A stretch of DNA of 64,000 bases from Lactobacillus paragasseri (lineage in GTDB: Bacteria > Bacillota > Bacilli > Lactobacillales > Lactobacillaceae), in contig NZ_AP018549.1 in assembly GCF_003584685.1 (NCBI RefSeq), positions 1 to 64,000 on the forward strand. The letters are read 5' to 3'. A model generated the notes under the pieces. It made no database searches and had not been told where the DNA came from. It was given only the letters and a program-made list of their open reading frames with translations. The position numbers were made by a program, and so were the translations under genes. How positions within the stretch are numbered: the first letter of the stretch is position 1; the number at the start of each line of letters is the position of its first letter. Positions 57,001-63,491 of this stretch are shown one piece after another.

Positions 57001-60000
57001 AGTAGCTAAAGGTGCCAAGACAATTACCATTCTTGTAGAACACGATACTGTTCCAGTAACACCTGAAAATCCAGGTAAACCAGGTGAACCAATCAACCCT
57101 AACGATCCAGACGGTCCTAAGTGGCCAGAAGGCACTGATGAAAATAGTGTAAAGAGAACAGGAACTCAGACTATTCATTATGAGGGTGCAGGAGATAAGA
57201 CACCTAGTGACGATGTACAAACATTCGACTTCACTAAGAAGATGTTGGTTGACAAGGTAACTGGTAAGATCATTGATTCAGGTGAATGGAATGTAACTAG
57301 CCACACATTTGGTTACAAGGATACTCCAGTAATTGATGGTTACCACGCAGATAAGCGTAACGCTGGTGGTTCTGTGGTAACGCCAGATGACTTGAACAAG
57401 AAGGTAGTAGTAACTTACAAGCCAAACGGCAAGATCATTCCAACTGATCCAAGTGGCAACCCAATTCCGAATGTGCCAACTCCAACTTACCCAACGGATC
57501 CAACAGACCCAACTAAGGTAGTGCCAGACGAACCAGTACCTGATATCCCAGGCATGACACCAAGCACACCAACAGTAACTCCAGAAGATCCAGGTAAGGA
57601 TACCCCAGTAGTTCCAGCTAAGGATCAAGTTGCGCAAGTTATCTATCGTGATGTACAAGATGGAACTAACAAGCAATTAGCAACTTCTGGTGACTTGACT
57701 GGTAAGAGCGGTTCAGAAATCAACTACTCAACTGCTGACCAAATTAAGGAATTAATTAGCCAAGGCTACGTTCTTAAGAATGATGGCTTCCCAGCAGGTG
57801 CTGTATTTGATAATGATGACAGTAAGAATCAAGTATTTTATGTAGACTTCATTCACGGTCAAGTTCCAGTTAACCCAGATAATCCACATGAAGGTATTGA
57901 TCCAAGTCAATACGAAAAGACTGTTAAAGAAAAAGTTCATTATGTAGGTGCGGGCGATAAGACTCCAGCTGATAATGTTCAAAACTCTAAGTGGACCAGA
58001 ACTTTAACTGTTGACACAGTAACTGGTAAGGTTGTTGAAAATGGTCAATATACTACTGATTGGTCAATCGCTAAGGGTGAAAAGACTGTTTACGATCAAG
58101 TAAATACTCCAGTAATTGATGGTTACCACGCAGATAAGAGAGAAGTTCCTGCTACTGCTGTAACTCAAGATGATATTGAAGTAACAGTAACTTATAAACC
58201 AAACGGCAAGATCATCCCAACTGATCCAAGTGGCAACCCAATTCCGAACGTATCAACCCCAACTTACCCAACAGATCCAACAGACCCAACCAAGGTAGTA
58301 CCAAATGAACCAGTACCTGATATCCCAGGCATGACACCAAGTACACCAACAGTAACTCCAGAAGATCCAGGTAAGGATACCCCAGTACCATATAACCCAA
58401 TAGTTCCAGCTAAGGATCAAGCAGCTATTGTTAGCTACGTTGATGCTGATAATGGTAACGCTGAAATTACTAACTCAGGCAATTTGACTGGTAAAGCAGG
58501 CGACAAGATCGACTACTCAACTAAGGCAACTATTGCAAGTCTTGAAAATAAGGGTTACGTACTTGTAAATGATGGTTTCCCAGCAGATGCTACATTTGAC
58601 AATGATGACAACACTACTCAAAGATTTGTTGTTGTATTGAAACACGGTACAGTACCAGTAACTCCTGAAAACCCAGGTAAGCCAGGTGAACCAATCAACC
58701 CTAACGATCCAGACGGTCCTAAGTGGCCAGAAGGCACTGATGAAAATAGTGTAAAGAGAACAGGAACTCAAACTATTCACTATGTTGGTGCAGGCGACAA
58801 GACACCTAGCGACGATGTACAAACATTTGACTTCACTAGAAATATGGTGGTTGATAAGGTAACTGGAAAAGTCATTGATGGTGGTTCATGGAACGTAACT
58901 AGTCACACATTTGGTTACAAGGATACTCCAGTAATTGATGGTTACCACGCAGACAAGCGTAACGCTGGTGGAACAGTTGTTACTCCAGATGATTTGAACA
59001 AGATTGTGACTGTAAACTATAGTCAAAACGGTAAGATCATTCCAACTGATCCAAGTGGCACCCCAATTTCAAACGTACCAACTCCAACTTATCCAACGGA
59101 TCCAACAGACCCAACTAAGGTAGTGCCAGATCAACCAGTTCCAAAAGTACCAGATATGACACCAAGTACACCAACAGTAACTCCAGAAGATCCAGGTAAG
59201 GACACTCCAGTGCCATATAACCCAGTTAAGACTCTTGATAAAGTAACAACTGTTGAAGGCAAACAAATTGTTCACTTTGTAGATGGTGACAATGGTAACA
59301 CTCCACTTAGAGATCCAAATACTCAAACTCATGAGTTTAAGATCACTAATGGTGTACCGGATGAATCAAGCCACACATTTACTTTGGTTGATGTTCCAGT
59401 AATTCCAGGTTATGTTGCCGAAGTTAAGTCTGCTGGCGGAAAGACGGTAACACCAGATACTCCTCTTGCAGAAGTAACTGTTGTCTACCATAAGGTTGGT
59501 AAGATCGTGCCAGTTGATCCAAATGGCACCCCAATTCCAAATGTACCAACTCCAAGCTACACTAACGATCCAACTGATCCAACTAAGGTTGTTCCAGATG
59601 AACCAGTACCAGCTATTACAGGTAAAACTCCAGATAAGACTTCAGTGACTCCGGTTGATCCAACTAAGGACACTCCAGTTGTTTACAAGGATAATGAAGT
59701 TCCAGCAACTCCAAATTCACAAAAAGCTGTAGTTAACTTTATCGATGTTAATACTGGTAAACTCATCAAGACTTCTGGTATTCTAAGTGGTCGTCCAGGT
59801 GAAGACATCAATAAGTTGTACTCATCTGCTGAAGTAATTAAGCAATTAGAAGAGGCTGGTTACGAAGTTGTTTACAATGCATTTGATGGCGATGGCGTAA
59901 CTAAGTACTTCGACGATGATGACAATACAACACAACAATTTACTGTTGCTTTGAAACTAAAAGAAAAAGCTAAGACGCCAGATCCAGTTGTTCCTGCTCC

Positions 60001-60250
60001 AGAAACCCCAGCTAAAGAGCCAGAAGCTCCAGCAGAAAAGGTATCTAGACCTGAACAATCAGTTAAGCAAAATGTTAGTGTTCCAACTCCACAAAAGCCT
60101 GTAGAGAAGAAGACTAATAATAAGAAAGAAGTTCTACCTCAAACTGGTGCAGATCATAATGAAGCAGCTTCAATTTTGGGAGCTGTTGCAGCAGCAATCG
60201 GTATGACTAGCTTAATTGGAGCAAAGAGACGCAAGAAAGATGATAAATAA
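48047..60250 (+). CDS. Giant YSIRK/LPQTG mucus-binding-type adhesin
   Basis: The 4067-residue surface protein has an N-terminal YSIRK-type signal (FSIRKFSVGAASVLVG at 21-36, probable cleavage near 50) and a Ser/Thr/Lys-rich region (51-255). Residues about 258-765 look like a parallel beta-helix, with repeated short Asn/Gly-rich turns. From about 840 to 3890 there are many MucBP/Mub-type repeats separated by Pro-rich linkers of the form NDPTDPTKVIP. The last MucBP module (about 3892-3975) leads to a Pro/Lys-rich wall-spanning segment. The sortase signal LPQTG is at 4030-4034, followed by a hydrophobic stretch and KRRKKDDK. So it should be exported at the septum and anchored to peptidoglycan. 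MucBP proteins bind mucus in related species; binding here is inferred. Flanked by two leaderless paralogues. Confidence 0.95.
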   Translation: MLSKNNYQERLRKMDDKQERFSIRKFSVGAASVLVGTAILSMQNVQTVRADATTDTEKGTTDVTSKNDEQNKQKAYNQVVSEDQNKSSKTTDTTMEGQDSKVASFSASKNEGTFAETSSEDKTASTADATENKTSDTTKAIEDNKVDAVADKSTENKANTDATQESSDSKSTENKTTDAQKVESKVATTKATTDTANSVKSASTTSTDKTTSVNTTTFNTNQSSTAALFSASALSESKALAATPRASSATTNTQAKNNNYKLVTSASALQQAINSGVAGVNIDRSIDASNVDLAITNTFAIVGINDAAVLNLGQKSLNNSGNLTLQDITINGAVSGNGTVNIKGNVTSNVSENNSLIKGATVDAANAALKDQTSTGTIGTQGTSWASGSSNQNGWTVKGWNYANFSGSKVNVAADANLTINRSAIGDGIHLANNGTVNVADGGQLTINMNTNNDLNTTARYHNAGIFAVGNGNLTTGYKSVVTLNTSIGQGIAMTGMRPYVTDTDVFGGYSARDRGDGSGQINLGQYSTLNFTGRDGVILGNNSNFNVGDSANVHFENKGRGVALDLAANSNINIDDHAVTYFHSVGKTTTNALGNTVGASGSFSGYNYIGVNEGGNITVGQFATFRVILEGRGNNNYDDVVSLDSQNSNTNAAFTSKTGAIVDIRDDNTNFYAELISFPLGTSNTRIDIHDPLMLNLQRYSSGGPTTGWMPIGGDMINTTSNQYTANLIYMSGSKGVFSVDGTDYVVYQKIKSDGSKQIWLNVNGVNIPMSGFQTKDIWNNQANPDVSIKGTDLTSGIRANQVHNYDGTPLTGKDAPYYGISTQRASQQIWFPHKTQMEVVGSHTNTIKYVYEDGTPVLDENGNQIVKTQNLNLTRKLTLDITDDKIEEIQKYALTHNADQTLEYIKNAQSVSEDSGWVYADAQGNTVTDPYATVVSPVEDGYTASIKSSNVPGITEGADGTSVTAKLQYKEDLVQNGELSNNYKQNGLSAILPDNYETVVVYKKAKEVTNTLKFYDDTTKSYITNIADQTATGKENDDVNFKDGASTVKSLEDQGYKFVNVTDGTPDDTNVTVLSGDTFSDVDFGKFGKDGKTFVVYLTHKVVPVTPDTPNVPSNSKVSKDDLTKSATRTIHYVENDQNGAELKESTVQTVNYTGTAYVDVVTGQMVNAKADGKDAQGNTTYVVDTDNKKQPSIAWTTDNDGKFAQVTPDASIKKGDDTWTTGVKSVDEKNAPDVSTITGKTTNEDVYVPYTLSQKTYTGTKETTSVTRVINYLDNETKQPVSDAVKQTATLSRTRIKDEKGNVIGYGSVSEDGHSYTLNNDWTIDNNGWVAQVSPDETAKGYKKTPHFEDGKDASTVAADAPSITDPQDVTVNVFYDHDTTPVTPDKPGHGLTHDDLNKDVTRTINYVDTTGAAVNGAPDGKSTYTQTAHFTRTAIVDKVNDKLLGYEINGDGSVDITPDAGDFAWKSTDANLPAVTSKTPSEVGYDSVDTPVVQATTVAYNSEPINVTVTYSKNAQQGSFQIHYIDEDNNNAILHQDTVSGKIGDSVTYSTADQIKLWESKGYVLDHDGYTTQTTINEDNNGKTYIVSFKHGRKNGTTETLVPTETIHFQYADGTKAADDVYGNAGDFKFTRTPIIDTVTGQVVDPGTWNKESYTFDDGQKNVKVINGYVADKVTYGNRTATPNDLNVEDTITYRKISNIIPVDENGNQIPGTTPVDYKNDPSDPTKVTPDEESPKVPSGWTISPDQPEGVTPNTTTNTAKVTPVDPTEPTKVVYTRDEEPEDLQYATVKVIYHDDTTGQDLESWSSDTNGNKKEVGTDTGYTQADINRVVQGYEAKGYYYVTTDGTLPTTIPADGATIVVHLAHNQIPVGPDTPDKHGVDPDQVKKVYTSTLYYQDSEGKTLSPDQQQTSTWTRTVTVDAVTNQIVNGGKYDTNWTLQDANDQYSNFTVPVVEGYVARKTTNNGATVTTVVAGQTKVQQNLEDTVVYNKVGKLVPVGPDGKTPIPDAPTPSYPNDPTDPTKVIPNEPVPDVPGYTPVDPTHITPEDPTKDTPIPYTKDPVKAGLTVQYIDQDNNNSVIKSDAVNGNIGGKIDYSTASSITDFENKGYVLVTDGFTGQAGDEFTTENNGQVYKVVFKHGTRPVTPENPADPNKPVDPDHPDTPTPSNPNLSKEDLQKTVTRDFTYNFTDGSGHDVSEAPQTTTFTGKGTIDLVTGNLVTVDKDGNIVNQRGQITWNKTSDEFASVAVKNVDGYHVVSTKNANTDGSVDALTVNPNSNDVHVVVTYAPDVQADQTVVGKQVVHYVDGDNNNVKLMEDNTNSTFVFTYDGKSDKWNADSHKYDNATAPVINGYVAEKKTYEGQTGTPTDPKKEITIVYHKVGKIIPVGPDGKTPIPNVPTPSYPNDPTDPTKVIPNEPVPDVPGMTPSTPTVTPEDPTKDTPVPYTKDPVKAGLTVQYIDQDNNNSVIKSDAVNGNIGGKIDYSTASSITDFENKGYVLVTDGFTGQAGDEFTTENNGQVYKVVFKHGTRPVTPENPADPNKPVDPDHPDTPTPSNPNLSKTDLQKTITRTVEYKYADGTQAHEPVKQELTFTGKGTIDLVTGNLVTVDKDGNITSQNGKITWNHDSQEFEAVPAIDHDGYYISSINQSNSTASVDGQTGAVGTETVTPNNQNGNIVITLTRNPDVPVAAQGSINYIDDTTGQTIESANFSGNVGQKINYTTAGSIKNWEAKGYNLVSNNFKDGEEVFTDGKNAFEVHLVHATTPVTPENPGKPGEPVNPTNPDDPHKYPDNYVPQELAKTVTRDVTYVYADGSQAEAPVHQEVKFTGSGYLDLVTGEYVTVDNNGKITGKGQINWTPESANFDATKSIDTSKYQIVGIKENNTTANVDQTTGVVAGETVTQNSNNSSIVITLADKPAPVVEKGSITVRVHDLTDNVDLPQYGKESGEQEVGTSFTYDKSAVITELINKGYKLVDGGEDVPSEVAKGAKTITILVEHDTVPVTPENPGKPGEPINPNDPDGPKWPEGTDENSVKRTGTQTIHYEGAGDKTPSDDVQTFDFTKKMLVDKVTGKIIDSGEWNVTSHTFGYKDTPVIDGYHADKRNAGGSVVTPDDLNKKVVVTYKPNGKIIPTDPSGNPIPNVPTPTYPTDPTDPTKVVPDEPVPDIPGMTPSTPTVTPEDPGKDTPVVPAKDQVAQVIYRDVQDGTNKQLATSGDLTGKSGSEINYSTADQIKELISQGYVLKNDGFPAGAVFDNDDSKNQVFYVDFIHGQVPVNPDNPHEGIDPSQYEKTVKEKVHYVGAGDKTPADNVQNSKWTRTLTVDTVTGKVVENGQYTTDWSIAKGEKTVYDQVNTPVIDGYHADKREVPATAVTQDDIEVTVTYKPNGKIIPTDPSGNPIPNVSTPTYPTDPTDPTKVVPNEPVPDIPGMTPSTPTVTPEDPGKDTPVPYNPIVPAKDQAAIVSYVDADNGNAEITNSGNLTGKAGDKIDYSTKATIASLENKGYVLVNDGFPADATFDNDDNTTQRFVVVLKHGTVPVTPENPGKPGEPINPNDPDGPKWPEGTDENSVKRTGTQTIHYVGAGDKTPSDDVQTFDFTRNMVVDKVTGKVIDGGSWNVTSHTFGYKDTPVIDGYHADKRNAGGTVVTPDDLNKIVTVNYSQNGKIIPTDPSGTPISNVPTPTYPTDPTDPTKVVPDQPVPKVPDMTPSTPTVTPEDPGKDTPVPYNPVKTLDKVTTVEGKQIVHFVDGDNGNTPLRDPNTQTHEFKITNGVPDESSHTFTLVDVPVIPGYVAEVKSAGGKTVTPDTPLAEVTVVYHKVGKIVPVDPNGTPIPNVPTPSYTNDPTDPTKVVPDEPVPAITGKTPDKTSVTPVDPTKDTPVVYKDNEVPATPNSQKAVVNFIDVNTGKLIKTSGILSGRPGEDINKLYSSAEVIKQLEEAGYEVVYNAFDGDGVTKYFDDDDNTTQQFTVALKLKEKAKTPDPVVPAPETPAKEPEAPAEKVSRPEQSVKQNVSVPTPQKPVEKKTNNKKEVLPQTGADHNEAASILGAVAAAIGMTSLIGAKRRKKDDK
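54029..54574 (+). repeat. Long internal repeat, copy A of the giant adhesin gene
   Basis: About 546 bp encoding one Pro-rich linker plus one MucBP module (residues about 1995-2176). It is nearly identical at DNA level to copy B at 55193-55735, offset by 1161-1164 bp because of a one-codon indel. Near identity at silent positions suggests recent duplication or gene conversion. Confidence 0.9.
55193..55735 (+). repeat. Long internal repeat, copy B of the giant adhesin gene
   Basis: Second near-identical copy of the linker-MucBP unit at 54029-54574 (residues about 2383-2563). The two are separated by a differing 200-residue unit. Confidence 0.9.
57053..57610 (+). repeat. Second internal repeat family, copy 1
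   Basis: About 560 bp encoding ENPGKPGEPINPNDP to the linker TPEDPGKDTP. It shares long identical stretches with 58655-59211 (offset about 1602 bp) but has more changes than the 54-55 kb pair, so it is an older duplication. Linker-only copies also occur near 58196-58390. Confidence 0.8.
58655..59211 (+). repeat. Second internal repeat family, copy 2
   Basis: Diverged copy of the unit at 57053-57610; differences cluster around the HYVGAGDK region and the linker (NPIPNVP versus TPISNVP). Confidence 0.8.
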
Positions 60251-60286
60251 TTTTTAAAATTAAATATCTTTTTCAAATTAGCTAAT

Positions 60287-60325
60287 AAAAAGGGCGTTGA
60301 GACTTGATTCTCAGCGCTCTTTTTT
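60287..60325 (+). terminator. Terminator after giant adhesin
   Basis: AAAAAGGGCGTTGAGA/TCTCAGCGCTCTTTTT with G-U pairs and T run. Confidence 0.8.
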
Positions 60326-60417
60326 AATACATTATATTTGTAAATAATACGTATATAAGGTAGGAAAAGACATACAATGATAGAGAGTAATTCGCTTTAA
60401 TAAGGGGCAGCTAGTGT

Positions 60418-63372
60418 ATGAATAGTTTAAGTGAAAAAGCCGCATCCGTGGTTATCAAGTATACCGATTTAGATAATAACTTAGCCGAGCTTTCAAACTC
60501 TGGAAGTCTTACAGGGAATATCGGCGAAATAATTAATTATAGTACGACAGATGAAATAAAAGAGTTAACAAAGCAAGGATATGTATTAGTTAATAATCCT
60601 TTTGATAATAAAGAAAAAGCGCCAGTATTTAGTGGAGATCAAGACAGCTACATGATTACTTTTAAACATGGCAGAGAACGTGTGACTGCTGATGATCTAA
60701 AATACGGCTGTAAACTTGAAGATTTACAAGTAAAGGGAACACAAACTGTTCATTATGTTGGTGCAGGAAGTCGAACTCCGCGAGATGAAGTATCAACAAT
60801 TACTTTTAATCAAATCCTGGTTTACGATCAAGTAACTGGTAAAAAAATCGGTAGCAAAGGCTGGGAAAAAGTTGAACAGTCTTTTCCCGTAGTTGCCGCC
60901 CCGAGCATTTTAGGTTACATTCCTGATCAAGTATTAGTCGGAGGTAAGGCAGTCACTGCTGATAATCCTAACCGTGAATATACTATTACTTATCAGGTTA
61001 ATGAGCATATTTCTAATAAAGAGCAAAAGGCTGAAGTTAAGTATCTTGACATTGATAGTAATAATGAAGAGATTGTAGAATCTGAACTTTTAACTGGAAA
61101 ACCTAACACTAAAATTAACTATAGTACTATCGATCAACTTAAAAAGCTAGGTGAAAAGGGATATGAAGTTGTAAGTAATGGCTTTGACGCTAACGGCGAT
61201 GTCCAATTTTTTGATACTAGTGATGAATATGTCCAAACCTTTATCGTTACCTTAAAGCATAAGCAAGTCTTGGTAAATGCAGAAAATCCACTCGATGGGA
61301 TTGATGAAACAGAATATCATAAGACAAGCAAACGCGTTATTTCTTATGCTGGTGCTGAGGATAAAACACCAGAAGAAGTAGTTCAGTTAGTAAATTGGAA
61401 TCGAAATCTTACTGTCGATGCAGCTACAAAGCGTGTTATCGCAGACGGAAAATATACTACTGATTGGAAGCCAGAACAGGAATCGTACTCAGCAATTTCT
61501 GTACCAGTAGTTAGTGGATATCATACTCGTATTAAAGAAATACCCGAAGAAAAGGTAAGACTAGCTAATATAACTGAAAAGATTAGATATGTAAAAAATG
61601 GCTATGTGATTCCAATTGACAAAAATGGACAAAAAATCGATAGTTTACCAAAATTACATTTTGTTTCAGATAAAGATGATCCAACTTTAGTATCCTTGCC
61701 AGAGAACAGCTTAGAAGATGAAAAGTATGAGCCAGAAGAGATTGATCTTACTGGAATTGATCCAGCAAAAGATTTTGAAGCTAAATATCTTTTGAAGCAT
61801 AAGTATGTGACTATTAACAAAGATAACTCTCATTTTGATGTTAACCCTGGTTCATATCGTCGTACTGCTACGGCAATAGTTCGCTATGAAGGAGCAGGAG
61901 ATAAAAATCCTAAGGATTCTATTCAAACTGTTCAGTGGAATAGAAATATCACTTACGATGAAGTAACAAAAGAAATTTTAGAGGATGGAAAATATACTAC
62001 TGATTGGAAGCCAGATAAAGAATACTTTGAAGCTGTAGATACGCCAGTAATTTCTGGATTTACTGCTGATATCGGTGTTGTTGCTAAGCATGATGTAACG
62101 CAAAGTGATCTTTTCGCGACGGTTAAGTACCAAAAGAATGGTGCTATTATTCCGGTTGATGAAGATGGAAAAGAAATTGCTAAAGCGAAATCAATCCCAT
62201 TTCTTAATGATTTAACAGATCCAACTAGAGTTTTAGCAACTGAAGAAGTTCCTGAAATCAAAGGCTACCGTCGTACTGAAGAATCAGTTTTAATTAAGGA
62301 TCCAGCAGAGGATATTAAAGTTATCTATATCTTAAAACCACACTATGTCTTAGTTGATAGTGAACACCCATATCGAGCTGTTAAACCGTACAACTATAGT
62401 ATTCCTGTTAAAGAAACTATTCATTATGTAGGTGCTAATGAAGAAACACCAGCTGATCGAGTTCAGGGTGCACGCTGGCGCAGGTCTTTGACAGTAAATG
62501 ACAATAATGGAAAAGTGATTGAAGACGGAAAATATACTACTGACTGGAGCGTTGATAAGAAAGAATATAGTGCAGCTGTAACGCCAGTAGTTGATGGCTA
62601 TCATGCGGATCAGTATCAAGTTAAAGCCCGTGAGATTGATAAGGAAGATATTGATGTAGAGGTAAAATACCAGAGAAACGGTCAAATTGTACCAGTAAAC
62701 TCTAAAGGCGAAAAAATCGAATATGCAGATTGTCCAACTTATATCACTGATCCAACAGATGCGACAAAGGTTCTGATGGAGCAACCTGTACCACGATTAT
62801 TGAACTATATGGCGCAAGATTCTTCGATCGTTGTCAAAGATCCGAGTCGTGATACTAAAGTTACTTATTATACTTTTACTGAAATTAAAGAACTTAGCTC
62901 AGCTCAGAACTTGAAAACTGAGATTCAGTCAATTGATGGAAAGAACGAATCTTCAAACGTCGTCTCTCTTCCAGTTAGTGGCAAGAGAAGAAAAGCTATT
63001 GTTACATTTGTTGATTTGAATAACAATGCAATTCAAATTGCATCTTCTGGTGTTTTAAGTGGAAATGTTGGTGATAAAATTACTGACTTATATAACACGA
63101 GTAAGCAAGTTGAAGAGCTCAAAAAGAAAGGCTATGAAGTTGTTTACAATGGTTTTGATCCCAAAGGTGCAAGCAAGTATTTTGAAGAAGATCAAAGAAG
63201 GGTTGCTACCTTCACAGTCGCTGTCAAAAAAGTAAAGCAGGTAAAACCTAAGAAAGAGATGCAAGCTGAAAAAACTTCTAAAATAGAAGAAAAGCCAAAA
63301 GCAGCTAATTCTGATCAAAAAAAGAAGCAAGATCATAAGGTTTTGAAGCATATATTTCCGTGGATGAAATAG
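60418..63372 (+). CDS. Second leaderless mucus-binding-repeat protein
   Basis: The 984-residue product has the same repeat architecture as the protein at 45029-47650: MucBP-like units at about 10-90 (VVIKYTDLDNNLAELSN), about 200-290, longer B1-like units through about 830, and an extra terminal MucBP unit (about 858-938) that resembles the last MucBP module of the giant adhesin. The tail (about 939-984) is Lys-rich and ends KHIFPWMK. There is no signal peptide and no LPXTG; a TAG in frame lies 4-6 bases before the ATG, so no longer start exists. Ribosome binding site AAGGGGCAG. Own terminator downstream. Confidence 0.88.
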   Translation: MNSLSEKAASVVIKYTDLDNNLAELSNSGSLTGNIGEIINYSTTDEIKELTKQGYVLVNNPFDNKEKAPVFSGDQDSYMITFKHGRERVTADDLKYGCKLEDLQVKGTQTVHYVGAGSRTPRDEVSTITFNQILVYDQVTGKKIGSKGWEKVEQSFPVVAAPSILGYIPDQVLVGGKAVTADNPNREYTITYQVNEHISNKEQKAEVKYLDIDSNNEEIVESELLTGKPNTKINYSTIDQLKKLGEKGYEVVSNGFDANGDVQFFDTSDEYVQTFIVTLKHKQVLVNAENPLDGIDETEYHKTSKRVISYAGAEDKTPEEVVQLVNWNRNLTVDAATKRVIADGKYTTDWKPEQESYSAISVPVVSGYHTRIKEIPEEKVRLANITEKIRYVKNGYVIPIDKNGQKIDSLPKLHFVSDKDDPTLVSLPENSLEDEKYEPEEIDLTGIDPAKDFEAKYLLKHKYVTINKDNSHFDVNPGSYRRTATAIVRYEGAGDKNPKDSIQTVQWNRNITYDEVTKEILEDGKYTTDWKPDKEYFEAVDTPVISGFTADIGVVAKHDVTQSDLFATVKYQKNGAIIPVDEDGKEIAKAKSIPFLNDLTDPTRVLATEEVPEIKGYRRTEESVLIKDPAEDIKVIYILKPHYVLVDSEHPYRAVKPYNYSIPVKETIHYVGANEETPADRVQGARWRRSLTVNDNNGKVIEDGKYTTDWSVDKKEYSAAVTPVVDGYHADQYQVKAREIDKEDIDVEVKYQRNGQIVPVNSKGEKIEYADCPTYITDPTDATKVLMEQPVPRLLNYMAQDSSIVVKDPSRDTKVTYYTFTEIKELSSAQNLKTEIQSIDGKNESSNVVSLPVSGKRRKAIVTFVDLNNNAIQIASSGVLSGNVGDKITDLYNTSKQVEELKKKGYEVVYNGFDPKGASKYFEEDQRRVATFTVAVKKVKQVKPKKEMQAEKTSKIEEKPKAANSDQKKKQDHKVLKHIFPWMK

Positions 63373-63383
63373 AAGATAGAAGG

Positions 63384-63413
63384 CTAGATTTGTTTAAGCA
63401 AATCTAGTTTTTT
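63384..63413 (+). terminator. Terminator after second leaderless gene
   Basis: CTAGATTTG/CAAATCTAG with a 6-base loop and TTTTTTT. Confidence 0.9.
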
Positions 63414-63491
63414 TATTGCAAAATTTTTAGACCAATTTTTATGAAGAAGTGTATAATTAATTTTCGAAAAAACTTTTTCGGAGGAAATATT

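Noticed and set aside
48337-59332. Many minus-strand reading frames of 60-130 codons across the giant adhesin gene
   Set aside because: They mirror the codon periodicity and repeats of the sense strand, have low-complexity Trp/Ile/Ser-rich composition, recur at repeat copies, and have no family features or ribosome binding sites.
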